A DNA stretch of 5,358 nucleotides from Alphaproteobacteria bacterium (GCA_030743445.1 JASLSL010000202.1:1-5358); one strand, 5' to 3'; counted from the stretch's first letter, positions 1 through 5,358 are shown. The notes: generated by a model not told the origin, from the sequence alone. Numbers and translations: made by a program.

Positions 1-211
1 CGCCGTTCTCCAGGCTAAGCGCCATGAACAGACTGGCGATGACGAAGGTGAACAGCAGCATCTGAAAGCGCGACAGGCTGGCCTTGCCGTCGGGCTCGCA
101 GATCAACGTCGTCAGATCCATGAATACCAGCTTCCATAGGATGACCGCGGCGTAGCTCATGATCATCACCATGATCACGATCTGTAGCCACGCGATCGTT
201 TGAGCAATCAT
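1..211 (-). CDS. Small membrane protein of unknown function, 3' end cut by window edge
   Basis: Starts at ATG (211-209) and stays open through 70 codons to the window edge, so the C-terminus is missing. A strong Shine-Dalgarno GGAGGG (217-222) lies 5 bases upstream. The start codon shares a base with the stop of the preceding gene (TAATG, 213-209), which points to translational coupling. Hydrophobicity suggests a membrane segment at about residues 7-31, a short polar loop (CEPDGKAS, 38-45), and a second segment at about 50-66. The motif R48-F49-Q50-M51-L52 followed by T55 recurs at the same residue numbers in the upstream gene, so the two are probably homologous. I do not recognise a named family. 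GC is about 55% by hand count, well below the plus-strand operon, though hydrophobic codons account for part of that. The overlapping frame at 15-224 is rejected: it has polar, His/Arg/Asp-rich composition and no ribosome site. Confidence 0.75.
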   Translation of the reverse strand, partial: MIAQTIAWLQIVIMVMIMSYAAVILWKLVFMDLTTLICEPDGKASLSRFQMLLFTFVIASLFMALSLENG

Positions 212-555
212 TATGTCCCTCCAACTCCGTTCCGCGCTTTCCGGCTCAGTTTTCCGGCGAGGTAAAGCGCCTGGCTGCCGCCGAAGATCACGATCAGGCT
301 GGTCGGCGGCTCGGGCAGCGCGGTGAGCGCCTGAGTGGCTTCGGCCCGTGCGTCCAGAACCATGATGGCGTATCCGCCGACCGCGATCAGAGTTGCGATC
401 AGCATCTGGACGCGCTCCGGCGTCGATCCGCCGCCGCCGTTCTCGCCGAGCAGTCCGTCCGTCCGGATATCGCCGCTCAGCAATCGGTAGCCGATCAAAG
501 CGGCGACGCCAGCGAGCCAGGCAACGATCAATACCGAATAAAGCGACCCGACCAC
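211..555 (-). CDS. Small membrane protein of unknown function, paralogue-like to its downstream neighbour
   Basis: I choose the GTG start at 555-553, giving 114 residues, because a strong Shine-Dalgarno (CAGGAGAGG, 559-567) sits just upstream. The frame is open further to another GTG at 597, but that start has no comparable site. The protein has hydrophobic segments at about residues 5-24, 50-67 and 86-101. Between the first two is a Gly-rich loop (GENGGGGSTPE, 37-47), and the protein ends in a basic tail (KLSRKARN). With this start, R48-V49-Q50-M51-L52 and T55 fall at the same numbers as R48-F49-Q50-M51-L52 and T55 in the downstream gene. That supports both the start choice and common ancestry. 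The stop TAA overlaps the next ATG by one base, so the pair is an operon. The function is unknown. The pairing suggests the products act together in the cytoplasmic membrane, which is inference. Confidence 0.8.
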   Translation of the reverse strand: MVGSLYSVLIVAWLAGVAALIGYRLLSGDIRTDGLLGENGGGGSTPERVQMLIATLIAVGGYAIMVLDARAEATQALTALPEPPTSLIVIFGGSQALYLAGKLSRKARNGVGGT

Positions 556-746
556 ATTCCTCTCCTGCCCAATCACGCCAGCATACGCGATAAACACGTT
601 AAACGGGAGTCTAATTTCTTAATAACACGCTGTAGATGTATGTGGCCTTGGCCTCGGTCTTGACGGGCCGGGCCGGATGCACCACTGGTGGGTGCGCGCC
701 GAAGTCGGCAACGGCCGGCAATCGGCAGGCACGGGGAGAGAGCCGA
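556..746. promoter_or_regulatory. Divergent intergenic region with AT-rich core
   Basis: This 191-bp stretch separates the minus-strand membrane-protein pair from the plus-strand acyl-CoA operon, so promoters for both are expected here. Positions about 591-640 are strikingly AT-rich against the surroundings (for example CTAATTTCTTAATAACACG, 611-629). The words TAAACACG (591-598) and AATAACACG (621-629) form an imperfect direct repeat. I could not fit a convincing -35/-10 pair on either strand: TTGACG at 660-665 has no acceptable -10 box at normal spacing. The last bases hold the Shine-Dalgarno of the hydratase gene (733-742). No RNA gene or riboswitch-like structure is evident. Confidence 0.45.
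559..567 (-). promoter_or_regulatory. Ribosome binding site that decides the GTG start at 555
   Basis: Read on the minus strand this is CAGGAGAGG, followed by AAT and then GTG. From AGGAG to the GTG is a 6-base spacer, which is near ideal. It lies inside the longer open frame that begins at GTG 597, so it argues that the first 14 codons of that longer frame are not translated. An ATG overlapping this GTG out of frame hits a stop within about ten codons. Confidence 0.7.
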
Positions 747-1520
747 ATGGCGAACCGGATCATCACCTACGAGGTGGCGGACCACGTCGCCCTCGTGACC
801 ATGGACAACCCGCCGGTCAATGCCCAGGACCGCCGCTTCCACGAGGAAATGGCCCAGGTCATGGACGAGCTCGGCGACCGCGAGGAGGTGCGCGCCGCGG
901 TGTTGACCGGGGCGGGCAAGTGCTTCTCCGCCGGGGCCGACATCAAGAGCCAAGCCGGCAAGGAGTACGGCCCCGGCGAGCGGTCGGGGCACAGCCGACG
1001 GGTCCGCGAGTGCTTTCATGCGATCGCCGAGTGCAAAGCACCGGTGGTCGCGGCGATCAACGGGCCGGCGCTCGGCGCCGGGCTCACGGTTGCGGCCTCG
1101 TGCGATCTCCTGGTGGCGTCCGAGGACGCGGTCATCGGCCTGCCCGAGATCGATGTCGGGCTGCTCGGCGGTGGGCGCCACGCGATGCGGCTGTTCGGCC
1201 ATTCGCTGGCCCGGCGCATGATGCTGACCGGCTATCGCGTCGCGGGACCCGAGCTCTACCGCCTCGGCGTCGTCGAGGCCTGCGTCCCGGCGGCGGATCT
1301 GCTGGATGCGGCGATGGGCCTCGCCGCCGAGATCGCCTCCAAAAGCCCGGTCGCGACGCGGCTCGCGAAACACGCGTTGAACACGATCGAGGAGATGAGC
1401 CTTCGCGACGGCTACCGCTTCGAGCAAGAGATGACGGCCGAGCTCTCCAAGACCGAGGATTCGAAGGAGGCCAAGCTCGCGTTCGTCGAGAAGCGCAAGC
1501 CGATCTTCAAGGGCAAGTAG
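747..1520 (+). CDS. Enoyl-CoA hydratase/isomerase (crotonase) family protein
   Basis: This is a 257-residue protein, the usual length for a single-domain crotonase. ATG 747 is preceded by GGGGAGAGAG (733-742). The frame is open back to an ATG at 636, but that extension does not look like family sequence and lacks a ribosome site. Crotonase signatures are clear: FSAGADIK (60-67) and NGPALGAGL (105-113) form the CoA-thioester oxyanion hole, GLPEIDVGLLGGG (131-143) follows, and the C-terminus AFVEKRKPIFKGK is typical. Aligned to rat mitochondrial hydratase from memory, Glu164 corresponds to E134, but the Glu144 position is T114. Two-glutamate hydratases need both, whereas some family members (such as enoyl-CoA isomerases) use one acid. 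The exact reaction is therefore open: isomerase, lyase or unusual hydratase. The gene sits one base before the TPR-oxygenase gene, so the two are almost certainly cotranscribed. Family assignment is firm, substrate unknown. Confidence 0.93.
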   Translation: MANRIITYEVADHVALVTMDNPPVNAQDRRFHEEMAQVMDELGDREEVRAAVLTGAGKCFSAGADIKSQAGKEYGPGERSGHSRRVRECFHAIAECKAPVVAAINGPALGAGLTVAASCDLLVASEDAVIGLPEIDVGLLGGGRHAMRLFGHSLARRMMLTGYRVAGPELYRLGVVEACVPAADLLDAAMGLAAEIASKSPVATRLAKHALNTIEEMSLRDGYRFEQEMTAELSKTEDSKEAKLAFVEKRKPIFKGK

Positions 1521-1521
1521 G

Positions 1522-3243
1522 ATGAGCCAAGGCGGCAAGCGGCGGCTGACCAAGAAGGAACGGCGACGACTGCAGCAGGACGAGCGGGCGAGCCGCGGCC
1601 CCGAGCCGTCCGAGGACGCCTCGATCGACGAAGTGCTCGCCGGGCCGATGCTGGTCCAGGAGGGTCTCGGCGCGCTGCAGCAGGGCCGCCCGCAAGAGGC
1701 GCTGGCGATGTTCCGCCACGTGCTCGACGCCATGCCGGACCATCCGGACGCCCTCAACCTCGGCGGCATCGCCGCCTTCGAGGCGGGCGAGACCGAGGAG
1801 GCGTTGGATCTGCTCGAGCGGGCGGCCACCGGGTATCCCGACGAGGTCGATGTCCACAACAACCTCGGCAACGTGCTGAAGGCGCTGGGGCGGCTCGGAG
1901 AGGCCGAGGCCGCCTACCGCCGCACCCTGGCGCAGAACCCGGATCATCCGGACGGGCTCTACAACCTCGGCATTACGCTCGAGGCGCTGGGCCGGCCGGG
2001 CGAGGCCGAGGAGGTCTACCGCCGCGCGGTCGAGATCAGCCCCAATTTCCAGGCCGCCCGCTTCAACTTGGCCAATTCATTGAAGGCCTTGGGGCGGCTC
2101 GACGAGGCCGAGGCGGTCTACCGCGAGCTGCTCGACGCCGCGCCCGAACACGCCGACGGCCACAACAACCTCGCCGGCGTGCTGCAGGAAACCGGGCGTT
2201 ACGACGAGGCCGCCTCGCAATACGGTTTGGCACTGGAGCACGACCCGGGCCACGGCGAGGCGCGATACAACCTCGGCACCGTGCTGCAGGAGCAGGACAA
2301 GCTCGAGGAGGCGGTCGAGAGCTACCGCCGGGCGCTCGAAGCCTCGCCCGAGCATGCCGGCGCGATGGTCAACCTCGGCTATGCACTGCAGAAGCTCGCG
2401 CGCCATGGCGAGGCCGAGGCGGCCTACCGGCTGGCGGTCGAGGCGGCGCCGGACTATGCCGGGGCGGCGACCAACCTCGCGGACCTCTATCTCGAGGTGG
2501 GCGACCCGGCGAAGGCGCTCGACGCCTGCGACAGCTATCTCGCGCGCCATCCGGGTGACACCGCGGCGATGGCGTTCAAATGCGTGGTGCTTACGGAACT
2601 CGGCGAGGCGACAGCAGCGACCGACCTGCTCGGCCTCGACGATCTGGTTCGCCCGGCCATGATGGCCGTACCCGATGGATACGCCGATATCGCCGGCTTC
2701 ACCACCGCACTCGCGGAACACGTCCTGGCGCACCCGACCCTGGTCGACTCGCCGTTGAGTCACGCGACCCGCAAGGGCAAGCATTCGGGCGAATTGCTGG
2801 CCGACCCGAAAGGTCCGATTGCCGATTTGGAATCCGTGATCCGCGATCGGGTCGAGGCCTATATGGCGGCGCTGCCCGACAGGTCCGAGCATCCCTTTAT
2901 CGACCGTAAGCCGGCCGGCTTCGGGCTGTCGATCTGGGGCGTGGTGATGCCGGCCCAGGGCCACCAGATCGCCCATATCCACCCGGCGGCTTGGCTCAGC
3001 GGCGTGTGCTATCCGCTTGTCCCGGACTTAATACGAGAGGATGACCAAGGTCATGCCGGCTGGATCGCCTTCAACCGGCCGCCCGACCATTTCCACTCCA
3101 AGGCCGCGCCCGACATCCGCTACCACAAACCCGAGACCGGGCTGATGATCCTGTTCCCGTCCTACCTCTACCACCACACGGTGCCGTTCGAGGCCGAGGC
3201 GACCCGCATTTCGATCGCCTTCGACATCCTGCCGGAAGGGTGA
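1522..3243 (+). CDS. TPR-repeat protein with C-terminal putative 2-oxoglutarate/Fe(II) oxygenase domain
   Basis: 573 residues, starting at ATG 1522, one base after the hydratase stop. The local ribosome site is weak (AAGGGCAAGTAGG), so translational coupling is likely. Domains in order: a very basic tail (1-22, KRRLTKKERRRLQQ); nine tetratricopeptide repeats with an exact 34-residue pitch (42-347) and a degenerate tenth (348 to about 375); a linker (about 376-454); then a jelly-roll oxygenase-like domain (about 455-571). That domain carries AHIHPAAWLSGVCY (484-497) and ILFPSYLYHHTVP (543-555), then R562-ISIAF. These match the pattern I recall for the 2OG-Fe(II) oxygenase_5 family (H-x-H-P..LSGVYY, LFPSWL.H, RISISFN). 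Candidate ligands are H485/H487 and H551, with R562 for 2-oxoglutarate. There is no signal peptide or membrane segment, so it is likely cytoplasmic. By analogy with TPR-containing hydroxylases the TPR array may recruit a protein substrate (inference). The target is unknown. Confidence 0.88.
   Translation: MSQGGKRRLTKKERRRLQQDERASRGPEPSEDASIDEVLAGPMLVQEGLGALQQGRPQEALAMFRHVLDAMPDHPDALNLGGIAAFEAGETEEALDLLERAATGYPDEVDVHNNLGNVLKALGRLGEAEAAYRRTLAQNPDHPDGLYNLGITLEALGRPGEAEEVYRRAVEISPNFQAARFNLANSLKALGRLDEAEAVYRELLDAAPEHADGHNNLAGVLQETGRYDEAASQYGLALEHDPGHGEARYNLGTVLQEQDKLEEAVESYRRALEASPEHAGAMVNLGYALQKLARHGEAEAAYRLAVEAAPDYAGAATNLADLYLEVGDPAKALDACDSYLARHPGDTAAMAFKCVVLTELGEATAATDLLGLDDLVRPAMMAVPDGYADIAGFTTALAEHVLAHPTLVDSPLSHATRKGKHSGELLADPKGPIADLESVIRDRVEAYMAALPDRSEHPFIDRKPAGFGLSIWGVVMPAQGHQIAHIHPAAWLSGVCYPLVPDLIREDDQGHAGWIAFNRPPDHFHSKAAPDIRYHKPETGLMILFPSYLYHHTVPFEAEATRISIAFDILPEG
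1645..2562 (+). repeat. In-frame 102-bp repeat array encoding nine TPR units
   Basis: The nine TPR units (residues 42-347 of the TPR-oxygenase) give a 102-bp periodicity in DNA. The word GAGGCCGAGG occurs at 1900, 2002, 2104 and 2410, spaced by exactly 102, 102 and 306 bases. It is followed each time by a stretch encoding [AEV]-[AV]-Y-R. Units three, four, five and eight are the most alike. This suggests duplication of units within the gene, and the array could expand or contract by recombination. Confidence 0.8.
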
Positions 3244-3310
3244 GGGGTACTGGCCCCGGGCCGCGCCGGATTGTAAAGTCGCGGCCGGACGGGAGGCCGG
3301 GGTTCATTCC

Positions 3311-4873
3311 ATGGGCTGGGACAAGAAGGTCGAGGAAATCCGCAAGAAGCGCGCGCGCGCCAAGGAGATGGGCGGGGCCGAGGGCGTCGAGCGCCAGCAC
3401 GCCAAGGGCCGGCTCACGATCCGCGAGCGCATCGACGGGCTGATCGACCATGCCTCGTTCCGCGAGATGGGCATGGGTGCGGGGGCGGCCGAGCGCGACG
3501 ATGACGGCCGGGTCACCGATTTCAGCCCGGCCAATTTCGTGCTCGGCTTCGGCGCCATCGACGGGCGCAACGTGGTCGTCGGCGGCGAGGATTTCACGCT
3601 CAGCGGTGGCTCGCCGAACGAGGCCGGGTTGCGCAAGAGCATCTACGCCGAGGAGCTGGCGCTGCAGTACAAGGTGCCGCTGATCCGCCTGCACGAGGGC
3701 GGCGGCGGCAGCGTCACCGGGGCGGCCGGTAAGGGCGGCAAGCCCAAGACCGTCGGCACCCCGGTCTACGAGCCGCCGCGATTCCGCTCGGTCGCGCGCA
3801 CGCTGGGCGCGGTGCCGGTCGCGACCGCGGCGCTCGGGCCGGTCGCGGGGCTGCCGGCCTCGCGCCTCGTCGCCTCGCATTTCTCGGTGATGACCAAGGA
3901 GAAGGCGCAAGTATTGGTCGCCGGTCCGGCGGTGGTCGCCCGCGCGCTCGGCGAAGACAAGACCAAGGAGGAGCTCGGCGACGCGGAGGTCCACACCCGG
4001 AACGGCGTGGTCGACAACCTCGCCGAGGACGACGCCGATGCGTTTCGGCAGATCCGCCAATTTCTGTCGTATATGCCGCAGAATGTCTGGGAGCTGGCGC
4101 CCGTGGTCGAGACCGGCGATCCGTCCGACCGGTCGGAGGAGGAATTGCTGAACCTCATCCCCAACGACCGGCGCAAGCCGTTCGACCCGCGCCGGCTGCT
4201 CGACCTGGTGCTGGACCAGGACAGCTTCTTCGAAATGGGCCGCCGCTTCGGTCCCGGACAAATCGTCGGCCTGGCGCGGCTCCATGGCCAGCCGATCGGC
4301 ATCTTGACCAACGACGGCCGGCACTACGCGGGCGCGATGACCGCCGCCGGCGCCCAGAAGGTACGGCGCTTCATCGAGGTCTGCGAAACCTTCCACCTGC
4401 CGATCGTCAGCTTCGTCGACGAACCCGGCTTCATGATCGGCAGCGAGGCCGAGAAGGCCGGCACCATCCGCTACGGCACCGAAGCCGTCCTGGCCGCCGC
4501 CGACTGCTCGGTGCCGTGGGCCTCGGTCGTGGTGCGCAAATCCTATGGCGTCGCGGCGGCGGCGCATTACGGACCGGGCGCCTTCGTGCTGTTGTGGCCG
4601 TCGGCCGAGATGGGCGCGTTGCCGCTCGAGGGCGGGGTCGCGGTCGCCTTCGGGCGCGAGATCGCCGCGGCCGAGGATCCCGACGCCAAGCGGCGCGAGC
4701 TCGAGGACCAGATGGCAGGGCGGCTTTCGCCGTTTCCGAGGGCCGAATCGTTCTCGGTGCACGAGATCATCGACCCGCGCGAAACCCGGCCGATGCTGAG
4801 CGAGTGGATCGGCTGGGTGCAGCCGCTCCTACCCGGGCTGCTCGGGCCCAGGACCTTCCCTTACCGGGCTTGA
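3311..4873 (+). CDS. Acyl-CoA carboxylase carboxyltransferase-type (beta subunit) protein, divergent subfamily
   Basis: 520 residues, full length for a biotin-dependent carboxyltransferase of the propionyl-/methylcrotonyl-CoA carboxylase beta type. The N-terminus (EIRKKRARAKEMGG, then HAKGRLTIRERID at 30-42) is typical and fixes the ATG at 3311. The ribosome site is modest: GGGAGG at 3291-3296 is rather far upstream. The N-terminal half has GGEDFTLSGGS (91-101) and LHEGGGGSV (127-135), where classical enzymes have an SGGAR-type motif. The C-terminal half has VDEPGFMIGSEAEKAG (369-384) and RKSYGVAAAAH (409-419), where classical enzymes have RKAYGGAY. It ends with HEIIDPRETRP (484-494). These exchanges fall at or near the oxyanion-hole loops, so it belongs to a divergent group whose acyl-CoA substrate I cannot name. 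A carboxylase would need a biotin carboxylase/carrier subunit, and none is in the window. It lies 67 bp after the TPR-oxygenase gene, probably in the same operon, and converges on the AhpD-like gene across 13 bp. Confidence 0.88.
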   Translation: MGWDKKVEEIRKKRARAKEMGGAEGVERQHAKGRLTIRERIDGLIDHASFREMGMGAGAAERDDDGRVTDFSPANFVLGFGAIDGRNVVVGGEDFTLSGGSPNEAGLRKSIYAEELALQYKVPLIRLHEGGGGSVTGAAGKGGKPKTVGTPVYEPPRFRSVARTLGAVPVATAALGPVAGLPASRLVASHFSVMTKEKAQVLVAGPAVVARALGEDKTKEELGDAEVHTRNGVVDNLAEDDADAFRQIRQFLSYMPQNVWELAPVVETGDPSDRSEEELLNLIPNDRRKPFDPRRLLDLVLDQDSFFEMGRRFGPGQIVGLARLHGQPIGILTNDGRHYAGAMTAAGAQKVRRFIEVCETFHLPIVSFVDEPGFMIGSEAEKAGTIRYGTEAVLAAADCSVPWASVVVRKSYGVAAAAHYGPGAFVLLWPSAEMGALPLEGGVAVAFGREIAAAEDPDAKRRELEDQMAGRLSPFPRAESFSVHEIIDPRETRPMLSEWIGWVQPLLPGLLGPRTFPYRA

Positions 4874-4886
4874 GCGCGGCCGGGGT

Positions 4887-5111
4887 TCAGACCAGTTCGA
4901 GCACGTCGGACCCCAACAACTCCTCGACGTACTTGCGGCTCGAGTTGGCAGCGCCCCGATTAACCATCATGCCCATCTGGACCGCCCCCACGACGTCCTC
5001 GCGCGGGATGCCCAGCTCGTCGCATTTCTCGAGGTGATGCTCCATGCAGGGTCGGCAGTTGACCGCCGCCGAGGCCCCCATCGCGACGAGTTCCATCATC
5101 CGTTCGTCCAT
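4887..5111 (-). CDS. Minimal AhpD-like / carboxymuconolactone decarboxylase-family protein
   Basis: 74 residues, one compact domain. ATG 5111-5109 has a strong Shine-Dalgarno AGGAG (5119-5123) with a 7-base spacer. The motif NCRPCMEHH (18-26) is the CxxC-x3-H signature of AhpD-type thiol reductases. E7, C19, C22 and H26 keep the spacing of Glu118, Cys130, Cys133 and His137 of mycobacterial AhpD as I recall it, so the proton-relay/disulfide set is complete. This favours a peroxidase-linked thiol function over a true lactone decarboxylase, which normally lacks the CxxC. The protein is much shorter than AhpD (about 175 residues) and resembles small stand-alone CMD proteins that oligomerise. No partner peroxiredoxin is in the window. 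An FNR/FixK-like site lies about 74 bp upstream of the start, suggesting oxygen- or redox-dependent control. It is convergent with the carboxyltransferase gene, and I see no strong terminator hairpin in the 13-bp gap. Confidence 0.88.
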   Translation of the reverse strand: MDERMMELVAMGASAAVNCRPCMEHHLEKCDELGIPREDVVGAVQMGMMVNRGAANSSRKYVEELLGSDVLELV

Positions 5112-5118
5112 GGTCGTT

Positions 5119-5123
5119 CTCCT
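5119..5123 (-). promoter_or_regulatory. Ribosome binding site of the AhpD-like gene
   Basis: AGGAG read on the minus strand, 7 bases before the ATG at 5111. It selects M1 over the nearby in-frame methionines at residues 5 and 6. Confidence 0.75.
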
Positions 5124-5178
5124 AGGATCGATCGACCCGATCTTGTCTCAGGCGTAGCAAAGACTCGATCCGGGCGCA

Positions 5179-5192
5179 TTGACGCGGATCAA
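5179..5192 (-). promoter_or_regulatory. FNR/FixK-type (Crp-Fnr family) operator candidate
   Basis: On the minus strand the site reads TTGATCCGCGTCAA. The consensus is TTGAT-N4-ATCAA, so 9 of the 10 defined positions match, and the one exchange (A to G) is common in alphaproteobacterial FnrL/FixK/Dnr sites. It is centred at 5185.5, about 74 bp upstream of the AhpD-like start and 27 bp past the cytochrome stop. If it acts as a class II activator site centred near -41.5, transcription would start near 5144. The -10 hexamer would then be TACGCC (5156-5151), a weak but tolerable match. The only gene in the window that it could drive is the AhpD-like one. Binding by a specific regulator is inference. 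Confidence 0.55.
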
Positions 5193-5218
5193 AGATGTCG
5201 GTCCGAGCCCGCGCCGCG

Positions 5219-5358
5219 TCATTTGGCTTCGGGCAGGCCCTTCTGCAGTTGCTTGGCGAGCCAGACCGCCTCGTCACGGTCGAGCGTCAATGCGGCGCCA
5301 TGCATCGGCGTGCCGGCGATGCCGTGCCGGATGATCGCCGCCAACTCCGCGATGCTCA
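5219..5358 (-). CDS. C-terminal fragment of a probable c-type cytochrome domain, 5' end outside window
   Basis: An open frame enters from the right edge and ends at TGA (5221-5219), giving the last 45 residues of a larger protein. No start codon is expected inside the window. The sequence SIAELAAIIRHGIAGTPMHG, followed by an ALTLDRDEAVWLAKQLQ helix, fits the end of a class I cytochrome c domain. There the pattern (I..II..G..GTPM) supplies the distal methionine haem ligand, here M18 of the fragment, and a final amphipathic helix follows. The CxxCH haem-attachment motif would lie upstream, beyond the edge, so haem binding cannot be confirmed. The parent could be a simple periplasmic cytochrome or a cytochrome domain fused to a dehydrogenase or oxidase subunit. 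The gene precedes the AhpD-like gene by 107 bp on the same strand. Confidence 0.7.
   Translation of the reverse strand, partial: SIAELAAIIRHGIAGTPMHGAALTLDRDEAVWLAKQLQKGLPEAK

Noticed and set aside
15..224. Minus-strand open frame of 69 residues
   Set aside because: It overlaps the coupled membrane-protein gene (211 to 1) in another frame, is His/Asp/Arg-rich, and has no ribosome site. The alternative frame has two clear membrane segments, an SD and a TAATG junction.
660..688. TTGACG as a -35 box for the plus-strand operon
   Set aside because: At a 17-base spacing the -10 position reads CACTGG, which is not promoter-like.
636..746. Longer N-terminus for the crotonase from ATG 636
   Set aside because: The 37 extra residues (Cys/Gly/Ala/Arg-rich) do not resemble crotonase or a targeting sequence, and there is no ribosome site at 636, whereas ATG 747 has GGGGAGAGAG upstream.
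573..1871. Minus-strand open frame of 432 residues
   Set aside because: Antisense to the crotonase gene and the start of the TPR gene. Its composition is the Arg/Ser/Pro/Ala-rich type expected from the opposite strand of GC-rich coding DNA, with no recognisable domain.
2077..2982. Minus-strand open frame of 301 residues
   Set aside because: Antisense to the TPR-oxygenase. Its apparent internal repetition (VALDRLLEL, LQHGAEVV and similar) simply mirrors the TPR periodicity.
3071..4762. Minus-strand open frame of 563 residues
   Set aside because: Antisense to the carboxyltransferase gene, which carries unmistakable family motifs. The long frame is a by-product of high GC and has the Arg/Gly/His/Asp-rich look of a shadow.
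4874..4886. Bidirectional terminator between the convergent genes
   Set aside because: The gap is 13 bp and GC-rich. Only short CCGG self-complementarity is visible, with no stable stem plus T-run.
5126..5133. Palindrome GATCGATC upstream of the AhpD-like gene
   Set aside because: Eight bases of perfect symmetry are common by chance in GC-rich DNA. It lies in the untranslated leader and no matching second copy was seen nearby.

Overview
The window is GC-rich chromosomal DNA from a bacterium, most likely an alphaproteobacterium. That placement is inference: it rests on high GC, an enoyl-CoA hydratase/acyl-CoA carboxylase style gene set, and an FNR/FixK-type box. There is no rRNA or other marker to fix it. 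Hand counts on sample lines give about 73% GC in the carboxyltransferase gene but only about 55% in the leftmost membrane-protein gene. I see no tRNA, rRNA, insertion sequence, CRISPR array or phage structural gene.

Layout. (1) Positions 1-555, minus strand: two small membrane-protein genes joined by a TAATG stop/start overlap. They share a membrane-segment motif in the same register and look like members of one family of unknown function. (2) Positions 556-746: a divergent intergenic region with an AT-rich core, presumably carrying promoters for both directions. (3) Positions 747-4873, plus strand: a probable three-gene operon. It holds an enoyl-CoA hydratase/isomerase-family protein that lacks one of the two classical catalytic glutamates. 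One base later comes a TPR-array protein with a C-terminal putative 2-oxoglutarate/Fe(II) oxygenase domain. After a 67-bp gap comes an acyl-CoA carboxylase carboxyltransferase-type protein of a divergent subfamily. (4) Positions 4887-5111, minus strand, convergent: a minimal AhpD/carboxymuconolactone-decarboxylase-like protein with a complete Glu-Cys-Cys-His set, preceded by a near-perfect FNR/FixK-type palindrome. (5) Positions 5219-5358, minus strand: the C-terminal end of what looks like a c-type cytochrome domain.

How the genes may work together. The hydratase/isomerase and the carboxyltransferase both belong to acyl-CoA metabolism families, so a shared acyl-CoA pathway is plausible, but the substrate cannot be read from sequence and no biotin carboxylase gene is present here. 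The TPR-oxygenase between them could be a protein or peptide hydroxylase. The right edge (cytochrome c, FNR-like box, AhpD-like thiol protein) suggests a separate redox- or oxygen-responsive unit. The least explained parts are the paired membrane proteins and the TPR-oxygenase inside an acyl-CoA operon. I found no clear evidence of a wholly new system.
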